From: Flavobacteriaceae bacterium
GTDB lineage: Bacteria; Bacteroidota; Bacteroidia; Flavobacteriales; Flavobacteriaceae
Length of the DNA: 8,032 nucleotides
NCBI GenBank assembly: GCA_023301205.1
Contig: JALZVC010000193.1
Location: 1-8,032 of the forward strand
Direction: 5' to 3'
Positions within the stretch are counted from its first letter, which is position 1. Every line of letters begins with the position of its first letter. The notes under the pieces are model-generated. The model was not told the DNA's origin. It worked only from the letters and a program-made list of their open reading frames with translations, and ran no database searches. Below are positions 1 to 6,854 of this stretch, piece after piece. Position numbers and translations under genes: made by a program.

Positions 1-177
1 GCAGATGAAGAAAAATTAGTACTAGTAGGAGCTGTTAAAGAGGTTAATGACTATCAAGATCAAGTGGAAGGATCGCCGTACACCCTTAAAGTAGAACTTT
101 CTGGTAGTGGTGCTTTTGATTTGACAAAGCCCTGTCCAAGATGGTGTGACCCAAGAAGTCCGTTAAACATCGATTAA
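1..177 (+). CDS. C-terminal part of an unrecognised protein (5' end outside window)
   Basis: An open frame runs from base 1 to a TAA stop at 175-177 and gives the last 58 residues of a protein that begins upstream. The fragment has a segment of likely beta character (EKLVLVGAVKEV, YTLKVELSG) and ends in a short tail with two cysteines, PCPRWCDPRSPLNID. I do not recognise the family, and no catalytic motif is visible. The stop is only 9 bp before the next gene on the same strand, so it is probably the upstream member of the operon that encodes the membrane protein, kinase and regulator. No terminator or promoter fits in the 9-bp gap. The coding call rests on the uninterrupted frame, its composition and the tight spacing. 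The function is unknown. Confidence 0.7.
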   Translation, partial: ADEEKLVLVGAVKEVNDYQDQVEGSPYTLKVELSGSGAFDLTKPCPRWCDPRSPLNID

Positions 178-186
178 AACTTTTTA

Positions 187-852
187 ATGGAATCATTAAC
201 TGAGACAATAGAATTTTTAATTTCATTATTTACAGTAATCAATTTAGTACTGTATACCTATAGTTGGGTAAACAATAAGTCTTCAAGACCTATACAACTA
301 CTGGCCTTGTATACTTTATCATTATTTGTAACTCACTTTACGATGTCTTATTTATTTGATCAACAAAAAAACAACCTCTATATAGGGCATTACCATTTTG
401 GATTTCAATTTTTATTTTTAGGATTGTTTTATAGAAACCTATTTACAGCTAAACAAAAAAAAATAGCGAGTATTATTATGATTTTAGTTTTTGCTGTATT
501 TGTTGGTTATTATATAATTAAACCCGAAAAATACGTAACACTTAATCTCATTGATATTTTCATAACTTCAGTACCATTAGTCTTTTTCAGTATTATTCAT
601 CTATATAATATGCTTACAACACCTAGAAGATTTTTCATTATTAATGCAGCAATACTAATGTACCTTTCTACATCCTCCTTGATATTCTTCTTGGGAACAT
701 ATATACATACGGAAAGAGAATTATTTGGTATTACTGAGGAGACCGCAAACAATATATGGGAGATTAATATCTTAATCTATTTAATTTACCTAATTTTTAT
801 AACTACAGAATGGAAAGCAACAATTTATAAATGGAAACTCAAGAACAATTAA
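187..852 (+). CDS. Seven-segment integral membrane protein, putative sensor partner of the adjacent kinase
   Basis: This 221-residue protein is dominated by hydrophobic stretches at roughly residues 8-27, 36-57, 68-85, 93-111, 120-142, 149-171 and 190-207. That is consistent with seven transmembrane helices in the inner membrane. Short loops carry basic patches (AKQKK near 88-92, TPRRF near 145-149), and the basic tail WKATIYKWKLKNN follows the last helix. There is no kinase, transporter or enzyme motif that I can name. The ATG at 187 follows the upstream stop by 9 bp, and the 3' end overlaps the histidine kinase start by 22 bp, which points to co-transcription and probably translational coupling. 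Because that kinase has only one membrane segment, I infer this protein may supply the signal-input module. That role is a hypothesis from context, and a kinase-independent membrane function is equally possible. Confidence 0.8.
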   Translation: MESLTETIEFLISLFTVINLVLYTYSWVNNKSSRPIQLLALYTLSLFVTHFTMSYLFDQQKNNLYIGHYHFGFQFLFLGLFYRNLFTAKQKKIASIIMILVFAVFVGYYIIKPEKYVTLNLIDIFITSVPLVFFSIIHLYNMLTTPRRFFIINAAILMYLSTSSLIFFLGTYIHTERELFGITEETANNIWEINILIYLIYLIFITTEWKATIYKWKLKNN

Positions 853-1607
853 TCGCTATCTTAGTATATGGCATTGTGTTCGTGGTGCTTTTAACCACTG
901 GACTTATGCTGTTTTTCTATTATTCTCGCAAGAAAATAACAGAAAAAGAAATGGAAAAAGTTGAGCTTAAGTTAAAAAACCAAGAAGTAGTATTACAAGC
1001 TACCATTGCTACACAAGAAGAAGAACGTAAGCGTATTGCCCAAGATTTGCATGATGCCATTAGCTCTAAGTTAAATGTAATTGGTTTAACTGCAAATTTA
1101 CTTTTGGATAGTGAAACGATGGCTGATGAAGAAAAGAAATCACTAGAACATATTTTAAACATTAACAATACGGTTTTAGAGAGTTCTAGAAAAATAGCGC
1201 ACGACTTACTACCGCCTATTTTAGAGAAATTTGGTTTAAAAGTAGCGCTAGAAGAATTAGTAGAGGATTACATGAAAGCATCTAATCTTCAAATATTACA
1301 TCAAATCAACATTGGGGATGGGCTAACAAAAATAGATGAATTACACGTGTTTAGAATTGTCCAAGAACTAATAAACAATGCTTTAAAACACGCAAATGCA
1401 ACACAGTTGAAAATAGACCTATCACCTATAGAAAATGGATTCAACCTGTTTTTTGCAGATAACGGTAAAGGCTTTGATCCTGAAAAAATGGACTATAAGA
1501 TGGGATTAGGATTACAAAATTTAAAAAGTAGGGCTGCCATCTTAAAATGTGATCTAGCCATAGAAAGTAGCCAACAAGGCAGCTCTTTTGCATTTAAAAC
1601 CAAATAA
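831..1607 (+). CDS. Membrane-anchored sensor histidine kinase, HisKA_3 (NarX/DegS-like) type
   Basis: This 258-residue kinase would autophosphorylate on histidine and pass the phosphate to the response regulator encoded 4 bp downstream. One transmembrane helix spans about residues 7-31, followed by a charged, probably coiled-coil stretch (about 35-65). The dimerisation/phosphoacceptor helix reads EEERKRIAQDLHDAISSKL with His74 as the expected phosphosite; a second helix contains the HDLLPP motif (124-129). The HATPase domain (about 170-258) shows the N box (QELINNALKHA, 178-188), the G1 box DNGKGF (210-215) and the G2 box GLGLQNLKSR (225-234). The five residues after the phosphosite read DAISS, so the Gln of the HDxxxQ phosphatase motif is replaced by Ser79. 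No periplasmic sensor domain fits. The ATG at 831 overlaps the upstream membrane-protein gene by 22 bp and gives a natural N-terminus just before the membrane helix. Confidence 0.93.
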   Translation: METQEQLIAILVYGIVFVVLLTTGLMLFFYYSRKKITEKEMEKVELKLKNQEVVLQATIATQEEERKRIAQDLHDAISSKLNVIGLTANLLLDSETMADEEKKSLEHILNINNTVLESSRKIAHDLLPPILEKFGLKVALEELVEDYMKASNLQILHQINIGDGLTKIDELHVFRIVQELINNALKHANATQLKIDLSPIENGFNLFFADNGKGFDPEKMDYKMGLGLQNLKSRAAILKCDLAIESSQQGSSFAFKTK

Positions 1608-1611
1608 ATTT

Positions 1612-2283
1612 ATGACCATAAAAATAGCCATTGCAGATGACGAGCTCCTTTTTAGACAAGGATTACGTGCCATCTTAAGCAAACAAAAAGACATAGAAAT
1701 ACTATTTGGCGCAACAGATGGAAAAGACCTCATTGATCAGCTTGCCACTTGTGATGAGCTACCAGAAATCATTATTACAGATTTAAAAATGCCAGAGATG
1801 GATGGTATAGAAGCAACAAAAATTATTAGAGAAACTTTTCCTGATATAAAAGTTATCGCGTTGACTAGTTATTTCTCTAAACCATTTATTGTAAATATGA
1901 TAGCAATAGGAGCAGTTGCCTATTTAGCTAAAAATAGCACCCCAGCGCTAATGGTAAAAACCATAAGAGAAGTGCAAGCAAAAGGCTTCTATTATGACGA
2001 AAAAGTTTTTGAATTTATCAAAGATGGTGCACTCAAAAGAGGTTCCCACTTTAAATCAAGATATTTTAATGAGATCTTATTTTCTAAAAGAGAAACAGAA
2101 GTACTGGAACTTATTTGCCAACAGCTAACCACAAAAGAAATTGCAGAAAAATTAAACCTCAGCTCAAGAACGATAGAGGTACATCGTAATAATCTACAAA
2201 TTAAGGCTGGCGTAAAAAATGTTGCAGGCCTAGTAATCTATGCCATACAGTATAATCTGGTTACTTTTGATAAGTTTTATTAG
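1612..2283 (+). CDS. NarL/LuxR-family response regulator transcription factor
   Basis: This 223-residue protein is a DNA-binding response regulator. The receiver domain (about 1-122) has the acidic pair Asp9/Asp10, the phosphoacceptor Asp57 in TDLKMPEMDG, the switch Thr85 and the conserved Lys107, so it looks fully competent. The C-terminal LuxR-type helix-turn-helix covers about 156-216 (SKRETEVLELI, TTKEIAEKLNLSSRTIEVHRNN split over two helices). I chose the ATG at 1612 rather than an in-frame ATG at 1588. The shorter form begins MTIKIAIADDE, exactly where receiver domains begin, and sits 4 bp after the kinase stop; the longer form would overlap the kinase gene and add 8 residues with no homologous role. 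Its cognate kinase is almost certainly the HisKA_3 protein immediately upstream. Target genes cannot be read from the window. Confidence 0.94.
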   Translation: MTIKIAIADDELLFRQGLRAILSKQKDIEILFGATDGKDLIDQLATCDELPEIIITDLKMPEMDGIEATKIIRETFPDIKVIALTSYFSKPFIVNMIAIGAVAYLAKNSTPALMVKTIREVQAKGFYYDEKVFEFIKDGALKRGSHFKSRYFNEILFSKRETEVLELICQQLTTKEIAEKLNLSSRTIEVHRNNLQIKAGVKNVAGLVIYAIQYNLVTFDKFY

Positions 2284-2299
2284 AAACGCCGCTTATCCC

Positions 2300-2911
2300 T
2301 TATCTCAACACTTCTAATGTTTCTGGCTTATCAATCGTTTGTGAATTGTATTCTAAAACCCACCCCATAGAACTAGTAAGAATGTAGATTTTTTGTAATT
2401 CGGAAATGAGCCGGTTTTCAGCATTCTGTCTTAAAACTGAAGCCTCAATCTTATCTCTTAACGAAACCTCTACACGCTTTTTGATAATGTTATAGTCCTT
2501 AGCGTCAAACTGATTTAAATAGTCTTGAGAAACGTCATAATATTCAATATTCGGGTTGATTTTTAATTCTGGCTCTGGGATGGAAGTGATATGAACCGTT
2601 TTTGATTCCGCTAGTATTTCCGGAGTTATTTTACTTAAATCATAGCTTATAGATGCCTCTGCATTTACCACTACTAAAGCCTTTTTTGTGGAGGAAAAGA
2701 TGTCAAAATAGAATTTCTTTGAGTCTTCGTAACTAAAAACTTGGGCGTAGGTTCCTTCGGTAACGATTAGCTTTCCAACGTTTTTTAACTGTTTCTCTAT
2801 AAGCGCCGTGTCTGCAATGACCTGATTACGATGTTCTTTTTGTTGTTCGTAATATCTAAACCCAAAAACCACAACAAGGGCAATGACTATTCCAAGGAGA
2901 ATTTTACGCAT
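2300..2911 (-). CDS. DUF4230 family membrane-anchored protein
   Basis: This 203-residue protein has one N-terminal hydrophobic helix (about residues 4-19, LLGIVIALVVVFGF) and a charged linker. A soluble domain follows, with alternating beta strands (GKLIVTEGTYAQVFSY; FSSTKKALVVVNAEASISYDLSKI) and a helical C-terminal part (KRVEVSLRDKIEASVLRQNAENRLISELQKIY). This arrangement and the GKLIVTEG-type strand resemble DUF4230, a family of unknown function found widely in Bacteroidota. The soluble part should face the periplasm, or the cytoplasm if the anchor is inverted. The gene converges on the response-regulator gene with 16 bp between the stops and no visible hairpin in that gap. Upstream it is insulated from the outer-membrane-protein gene by an intrinsic terminator, so it should have its own promoter. 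Nothing ties it functionally to either neighbour. The family call is from memory of the pattern, not a search. Confidence 0.8.
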   Translation of the reverse strand: MRKILLGIVIALVVVFGFRYYEQQKEHRNQVIADTALIEKQLKNVGKLIVTEGTYAQVFSYEDSKKFYFDIFSSTKKALVVVNAEASISYDLSKITPEILAESKTVHITSIPEPELKINPNIEYYDVSQDYLNQFDAKDYNIIKKRVEVSLRDKIEASVLRQNAENRLISELQKIYILTSSMGWVLEYNSQTIDKPETLEVLR

Positions 2912-2925
2912 TAGTAACTTTTATT

Positions 2926-2933
2926 GAAAGGTA
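2926..2933 (-). promoter_or_regulatory. Weak -7-like element for the DUF4230 gene
   Basis: On the - strand the bases read TACCTTTC, seven of the eight specified-or-free positions of the Bacteroidota -7 element TAnnTTTG. It lies 14 bp before the ATG at 2911 and directly after the T-tract of the terminator of the preceding gene. No TTG (-33) was found at the usual 17-23 bp upstream. A promoter is expected somewhere here because the terminator should separate this gene from the upstream operon. The specific site is only a candidate. Confidence 0.25.
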
Positions 2934-2934
2934 C

Positions 2935-2967
2935 AAAAAAAGCCTACACTATAACTAGTGCAGGCTT
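2935..2967 (-). terminator. Intrinsic terminator after the outer-membrane protein gene
   Basis: Arms at 2957-2967 and 2940-2950 pair over 11 positions with one mismatch, enclosing a 6-nt loop (2951-2956). Read on the - strand, the stem AAGCCTGCACT / AGTGTAGGCTT is followed by seven T residues before GTACC. It starts 20 bp after the stop codon of the barrel protein gene at 2987 and precedes the DUF4230 start, so it ends the - strand envelope operon. The T-tract lies on the - strand side. In the + direction the stem is followed by AGATAAATT, a poor tract, so it works mainly in one direction. Confidence 0.85.
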
Positions 2968-2986
2968 AGATAAATTACCGGCTAAG

Positions 2987-5740
2987 TTACAAATCATATT
3001 TAACCACGAACATTAAAATTCTTGGTAATACAAAATATTGTGTAGTGATATTAAACTGGTCGTTAAAAGTATCATTATTGATAAAATCTGTGTCTAGCAA
3101 GTTATCCGCCTGAATTTGAAATTCCCATTTACTTCCTGATTCTTGATAATACAGGTTTGCATTTAAAAACGAGTAGCTATTTTCAATAGTCCGCTCTTCA
3201 TTGGTATAATCATAAAAATCCCAATCTGCACTTACCGTAAAATCCTTTAAAAATCGTGCATCTAATTTAAAAAATGGACGCCGTGTGTAGAACTTTTGTA
3301 TAAGCCCATCAATATCAGAACGATTTACAAGAAGGCGGTATCCTATTTCTAAATTAGGCCAATCTCTAAAATTAGACCTCAAACTACTAGAATAGTTTTG
3401 CGTTACATTTTCACTCTCCCTAATCACCCCATTAATCTGATTGTTTGAAGTTGCTACTGATAGACTACCACTAGCATTAAACTGCACCTTTTTAATTGTT
3501 TTACTAAAACGTCCGTTTGCTGAAAAGGTTTCATCGGGAAAATTACTTGAAATATTGAAAGGCGAACTTACTTGGTTAATATTAATAATCTCTGTTTGAT
3601 TTTTAAAACCGTCAATACGTCTGGTATAACTAACTGAGCCATTTATGTTTGTAGAATTAAACAAGTTAAAATTAAGATAAGATAATCTATAACTATGATT
3701 TAAAGCATTTTCTAGATTCCTGTTTCCGCGAGACAGCCTGTTGTAGTTGTTAAAGACAAAAGACGTTGCGTAATCACTTACATCTGTGTATTGAGAACTA
3801 ATATCATAATTAAGCCTGATGTTTTCGCTTTTCTTTAAATTAAAGATCACGTTTAAATCTGGCAAAATATTTACCTCATTATCACTGCTACTTATCCCTA
3901 ATTGGTCACTAGACACATTATAATTATGCAATGTAGCTCCTGGTGTAAATGTAAATTTACCCGATTTCACTTTGTAGTGAACGCCTAAAAACACATCGCT
4001 AAAGGTGAAATCTACATCATTATTAAAATCTGCTCCTTCAAATAAATTCCTATCTCCATTATCTAATAATTGAAAAATGCTAGAGTTAAATTTTTGATTA
4101 CTATACGTTGTACCTAAAGTAAAATTAATATTACTTGTATTATTCAAAACATAATAATGATCTATTTTAGCATCTATCTTATTAGTTCTCACATCTTGAT
4201 TTTGATTCACATTAAATCTGTTTTGGTCAAGCAATGGACTAAACGTATCCGTACTACTATCTTCCCTATCAGGATTAGTTTCATCAATGACTGTAAAAAT
4301 TCCTCTAAATGGAATTACATCCTGTGCTGCACTGTAAAAAGGATCTTCTTCTTGATATAAGTGTTGAATTTGTCCCGAAAAAATATTTTTTTCATCTAAA
4401 GTATAATAGGCATTCAGGTTTTGATTTATAGAAAACGGTGTGTTTTCCTTTTCTTCTTCAATATTATTTGTGACATCATTAAACTGCGATAATACATTTG
4501 ATTCTTCTTCTTGTGAGCTTGCTCTAAGTAACACATCATAATCCACCTGCAGCTCTGTACTGGGCTTATAAATAGCACTTAGCTTTAGCATACCCAGCCT
4601 GTTATCTTGATCTACAACACTGCTAGTGGTTTCTCGTGTACCCGTATCAATAAACTGACGTATAGAATTATTTAAAATGTTTGTTGAGTTGTCTGAGGCT
4701 ATAGCAAAACCGCTAATATCTAGACTTTCGTTAACCGCGTAACTAAAATTTCCTGCAAAAAATTTGGTGTTAATTTCGTTTGCCCTATCATTTTGCGTTA
4801 CTGCAAAACCAAGACCACTATCACTAATATTAAATCGCGTTCCGCCACCTTGATTAAAATTCCTGAACCCTCCTGTAAAATTAAAGTAGTCTCTAAACGT
4901 GAAGGGGACTTCACCTATATTATTAAAATCTGTAATAAAATTAAGACTGTACTTGGGACTGTAATAAAAAAGTTTAGGATGCGCTAGATATCCGCCTTCA
5001 TCACCTATTGAACCTCCCCCTGCAGTAACCTCTCCAAACCAAAAATTCTTTTTCCCTTCTTTTAATCTAATATTAATCGCTACATTATCTTGATCGTTGC
5101 CCAAACCTCGCAGCTGCCCTACTTCATTATAATTACGCAGTACTTCAATTTTGTCTACCGCATCTGCCGGAATATTTTTTGTGGCTAACTTAGAATCTCC
5201 ATCAAAAAAATCTTTTCCCTCTATCATTACTTTTTGCACCGCATTCCCTTCTACTTCAATCTCTCCGTCATCATTAACCTCTACCCCTGGAAGGTTTTTT
5301 AGCACATCACCTAGTTTTCGTTCTTCACCTGTTTTAAAGCTGTCTGCATTATAAATAATAGTATCACCTCTAACCGTTACGGGCATTTCATAAACAATCT
5401 CCACACCATCCAGTTGAGAAGCAAGCGGGTTAAGCACAAAATCTTGTGTAAAATTTTCTCCATCTTCAGCAACGGTGATTGTTTTTTCTTGAGTTTCATA
5501 CCCTAAAAAACTCGCTTTTATAATATACGTCTCGTTTTTAGGGAGGTCTAATTGATATTTTCCTTCAAAATTAGTGATTGCATACGACTCTAGGTCTCCA
5601 GAGCCGCTTTTTGTGGCTATAACATTAGCAAACTCTAGCGGCACACCTATAGAGTCATTTATAAAACCTCTCATCTTGACACTCTGTGCAGATGCGGCAA
5701 TAGAAAGTAATAGGGCACATGCCCATAGTAGGTTTTTCAT
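2987..5740 (-). CDS. Outer-membrane beta-barrel protein with CarboxypepD_reg-like and TonB-plug-like domains
   Basis: This 917-residue protein begins with a signal peptide (MKNLLWACALLLSIAASAQ, cleavage likely after residue 19). A carboxypeptidase-regulatory-like beta-sandwich follows at about 22-103 (GFINDSIGVPLEFANV, FEGKYQLDLP, KASFLGYETQE). A linker containing LDGVEIV near 110-116 resembles the L-D-E-V-V-V stretch that follows this domain in SusC-like proteins. The plug-like domain is about 120-228 (KLGDVLKNLPGVEVNDDGEIEVEG, VMIEGKDFFDGD, AVDKIEVLRNYNE). The remaining roughly 680 residues alternate short strands with Asn/Asp/Ser-rich turns, as in 22-strand barrels of the 'outer membrane beta-barrel family'. 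Length is normal for that group. There is no SusD-like partner next to it; its neighbours are GLPGLI proteins, the usual companions of this subgroup in Bacteroidota. The gene starts 35 bp after the proximal GLPGLI gene, behind an A-rich leader, and is terminated at 2935-2967. The transported substrate, if any, is unknown. Confidence 0.9.
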   Translation of the reverse strand: MKNLLWACALLLSIAASAQSVKMRGFINDSIGVPLEFANVIATKSGSGDLESYAITNFEGKYQLDLPKNETYIIKASFLGYETQEKTITVAEDGENFTQDFVLNPLASQLDGVEIVYEMPVTVRGDTIIYNADSFKTGEERKLGDVLKNLPGVEVNDDGEIEVEGNAVQKVMIEGKDFFDGDSKLATKNIPADAVDKIEVLRNYNEVGQLRGLGNDQDNVAINIRLKEGKKNFWFGEVTAGGGSIGDEGGYLAHPKLFYYSPKYSLNFITDFNNIGEVPFTFRDYFNFTGGFRNFNQGGGTRFNISDSGLGFAVTQNDRANEINTKFFAGNFSYAVNESLDISGFAIASDNSTNILNNSIRQFIDTGTRETTSSVVDQDNRLGMLKLSAIYKPSTELQVDYDVLLRASSQEEESNVLSQFNDVTNNIEEEKENTPFSINQNLNAYYTLDEKNIFSGQIQHLYQEEDPFYSAAQDVIPFRGIFTVIDETNPDREDSSTDTFSPLLDQNRFNVNQNQDVRTNKIDAKIDHYYVLNNTSNINFTLGTTYSNQKFNSSIFQLLDNGDRNLFEGADFNNDVDFTFSDVFLGVHYKVKSGKFTFTPGATLHNYNVSSDQLGISSSDNEVNILPDLNVIFNLKKSENIRLNYDISSQYTDVSDYATSFVFNNYNRLSRGNRNLENALNHSYRLSYLNFNLFNSTNINGSVSYTRRIDGFKNQTEIININQVSSPFNISSNFPDETFSANGRFSKTIKKVQFNASGSLSVATSNNQINGVIRESENVTQNYSSSLRSNFRDWPNLEIGYRLLVNRSDIDGLIQKFYTRRPFFKLDARFLKDFTVSADWDFYDYTNEERTIENSYSFLNANLYYQESGSKWEFQIQADNLLDTDFINNDTFNDQFNITTQYFVLPRILMFVVKYDL

Positions 5741-5775
5741 TTGGTTGTTTTTGATTGGTTTATTTAGAGAAATTA

Positions 5776-6699
5776 TTAACCTCTTCCTCCGCCACCTCTT
5801 CCGCCACGACCTCCGCCGCCACCTCTAAAGCTTTCGCGCATTTCTTCGGTCTTCTCTTTCACAATTTTATCAAACTCCTCTCGAGATACTTCTTTCCCTT
5901 TGGCTGGTTTTTTAATTTCGACTGCATTCTTAGGGTTCACTACAATTTTAGAGCAAAGAATAGTCATTCTATCTATGTTTAATTCTAAAATTAATCCGGG
6001 TAATCCTCCGTATTCTGCTGGTCCATTTTTCACAGGTATTTGCGGAGTAAACCAAGCTGTCACCGTTAGCTCTTTAGGCACTTCTATTTCACTCATAGGA
6101 TCATCTGCCCTTACTTTGGCAATGCTATCTTCTTTTCTTTGTGCTTCTTCACGATCTTCTCGAGTTGCTCGATCTCCTCCTCGACCTCCACGATTTCCGC
6201 CTCTTCTTCTTGCAAAACTAAAATCGGCTTCACCTATTTGTTTAACCGCCGTAGCCTTAATCGCAAAATACTCCCCAATCATTTTCTGCTCCTTAGTAAT
6301 CTGCCAATCTAGGTTTGCTATTGTATCTCTTATTAGAAATTGTTTCCCAAAAAATTCGCGTTCTTCTAATAGCTCGTTAGTAGCAATGTCTTTGTATTGC
6401 TCTCCCGCTGTAAAACTCCCAAATATTGCTCTAAAACCTCCTCCGCCATTACCAGTTTCTAGTTTTTCTTCTTCTTTATATGAGGATTCTGTGCCTTCAA
6501 ATGATAAAACATAGGTTTTCTCGAGCGCACTTTTCATACGCTCCATGATTCCTTTTTTTGCTTCTTCACTCATCCCTTCCCGTCCAAAGTTGTCCATATC
6601 AACAGTGGTCTTAGATTCATAATAAGCTTTTCCGCTCACGTTTTGAGCCCCCAATGTATAACTTGCAATAACAAGGGTAATAAATAGTAATTTTTTCAT
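5776..6699 (-). CDS. GLPGLI family secreted protein with Arg/Gly-rich insert and tail
   Basis: This 307-residue protein carries the family signature GGLPGLILEL (231-240) in its usual setting, after TAWFTPQIPVKNGPAEY and before MTILCSKIVVNP. It begins MKKLLFITLVIASYTLGAQ, a clear signal peptide with likely cleavage after Gln19, so it acts in the periplasm or at the cell surface. I chose the ATG at 6699; an in-frame ATG at 6720 would add MLLYIDI before the signal peptide. The family (TIGR01200, first noted in Porphyromonas gingivalis) has no established biochemical role. Two segments are unusual: an insert at 164-175 (ARRRGGNRGGRGG region) leading into a highly charged stretch to about 192, and the C-terminal tail 292-307, made only of Arg and Gly. 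The paralogue encoded upstream lacks both. The stop is 35 bp before the barrel-protein gene, indicating one operon. Confidence 0.92.
   Translation of the reverse strand: MKKLLFITLVIASYTLGAQNVSGKAYYESKTTVDMDNFGREGMSEEAKKGIMERMKSALEKTYVLSFEGTESSYKEEEKLETGNGGGGFRAIFGSFTAGEQYKDIATNELLEEREFFGKQFLIRDTIANLDWQITKEQKMIGEYFAIKATAVKQIGEADFSFARRRGGNRGGRGGDRATREDREEAQRKEDSIAKVRADDPMSEIEVPKELTVTAWFTPQIPVKNGPAEYGGLPGLILELNIDRMTILCSKIVVNPKNAVEIKKPAKGKEVSREEFDKIVKEKTEEMRESFRGGGGGRGGRGGGGRG
5779..5826 (-). repeat. Low-complexity DNA encoding the 16-residue Arg/Gly tail
   Basis: These 48 bases encode RGGGGGRGGRGGGGRG, the end of the GLPGLI protein, immediately before its stop. The + strand reads as short variations of CCTCCGCCACCTCTT, an imperfect microsatellite-like run that is notably GC-rich for this AT-rich window. 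Such a run could vary in length by slippage in steps of 3 bases. Confidence 0.7.
6172..6210 (-). repeat. Low-complexity DNA encoding the internal Arg/Gly insert
   Basis: These bases encode residues 164-176 of the same GLPGLI protein (ARRRGGNRGGRGGD). They use the same CCTCC/CCGCC-type codon run on the + strand as the 3' tail. The encoded composition matches the tail and differs sharply from the surrounding domain. Confidence 0.6.
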
Positions 6700-6854
6700 A
6701 ATATCGATGTATAACAGCATTAGTGCTTTTCTAGAAGGGAAAGTTACAGACTTTAACCTTTCTTACATTAGCTTAGACGACACTTTTTATTAATTACCTC
6801 GCAGTAATAGGATGTATAATTATTTATGATACAAAAATTGAACTTCTGCACTGC
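6700..6854. other. Intergenic spacer between the two GLPGLI genes
   Basis: This 155-bp AT-rich gap separates the stop of the distal GLPGLI gene from the start of the proximal one, both on the - strand. I see no convincing hairpin-plus-T-tract; the best inverted repeat is a 5-bp ATTAC/GTAAT pair near 6800-6830 with no T-run at a useful place. A -7-like TAACTTTC (- strand, 6739-6746) lies 39 bp before the ATG at 6699, without a matching -33 TTG. Either read-through from the distal gene or an internal promoter could serve the downstream pair. Confidence 0.4.

Noticed and set aside
920..1168. An 82-codon open frame on the - strand
   Set aside because: It is antisense to the histidine kinase coiled-coil and phosphosite region and reads as Ser/Phe-rich mirror composition, with no support from spacing or motifs.
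1588..1611. Longer start for the response regulator
   Set aside because: The extra 8 residues (MHLKPNKF) are encoded by the end of the kinase gene in another frame; the receiver domain starts at the ATG at 1612.
2284..2299. Bidirectional terminator between the converging regulator and DUF4230 genes
   Set aside because: The 16-bp gap has no inverted repeat or T-run; the 3' ends may overlap or end by another mechanism.
5779..5826. CRISPR-like or tandem-repeat array
   Set aside because: The repetition follows codon steps for Arg and Gly inside a confirmed reading frame; there are no spacers.
5574..5982. Overlapping + strand frames around the junction of the barrel and GLPGLI genes
   Set aside because: The apparent length comes from the GC-rich Arg/Gly codon run read in the antisense direction. 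The residues are low-complexity and unrelated to any family.
5900..6514. A 204-codon open frame on the + strand
   Set aside because: It is wholly antisense to the GLPGLI gene, whose signal peptide, signature and paralogue alignment make it the real gene. The + strand translation is Ser/Pro-rich shadow sequence with no recognisable domain.
6700..6720. Longer start for the barrel-proximal GLPGLI protein
   Set aside because: It would place MLLYIDI ahead of a canonical signal peptide that already starts with MKK at 6699.
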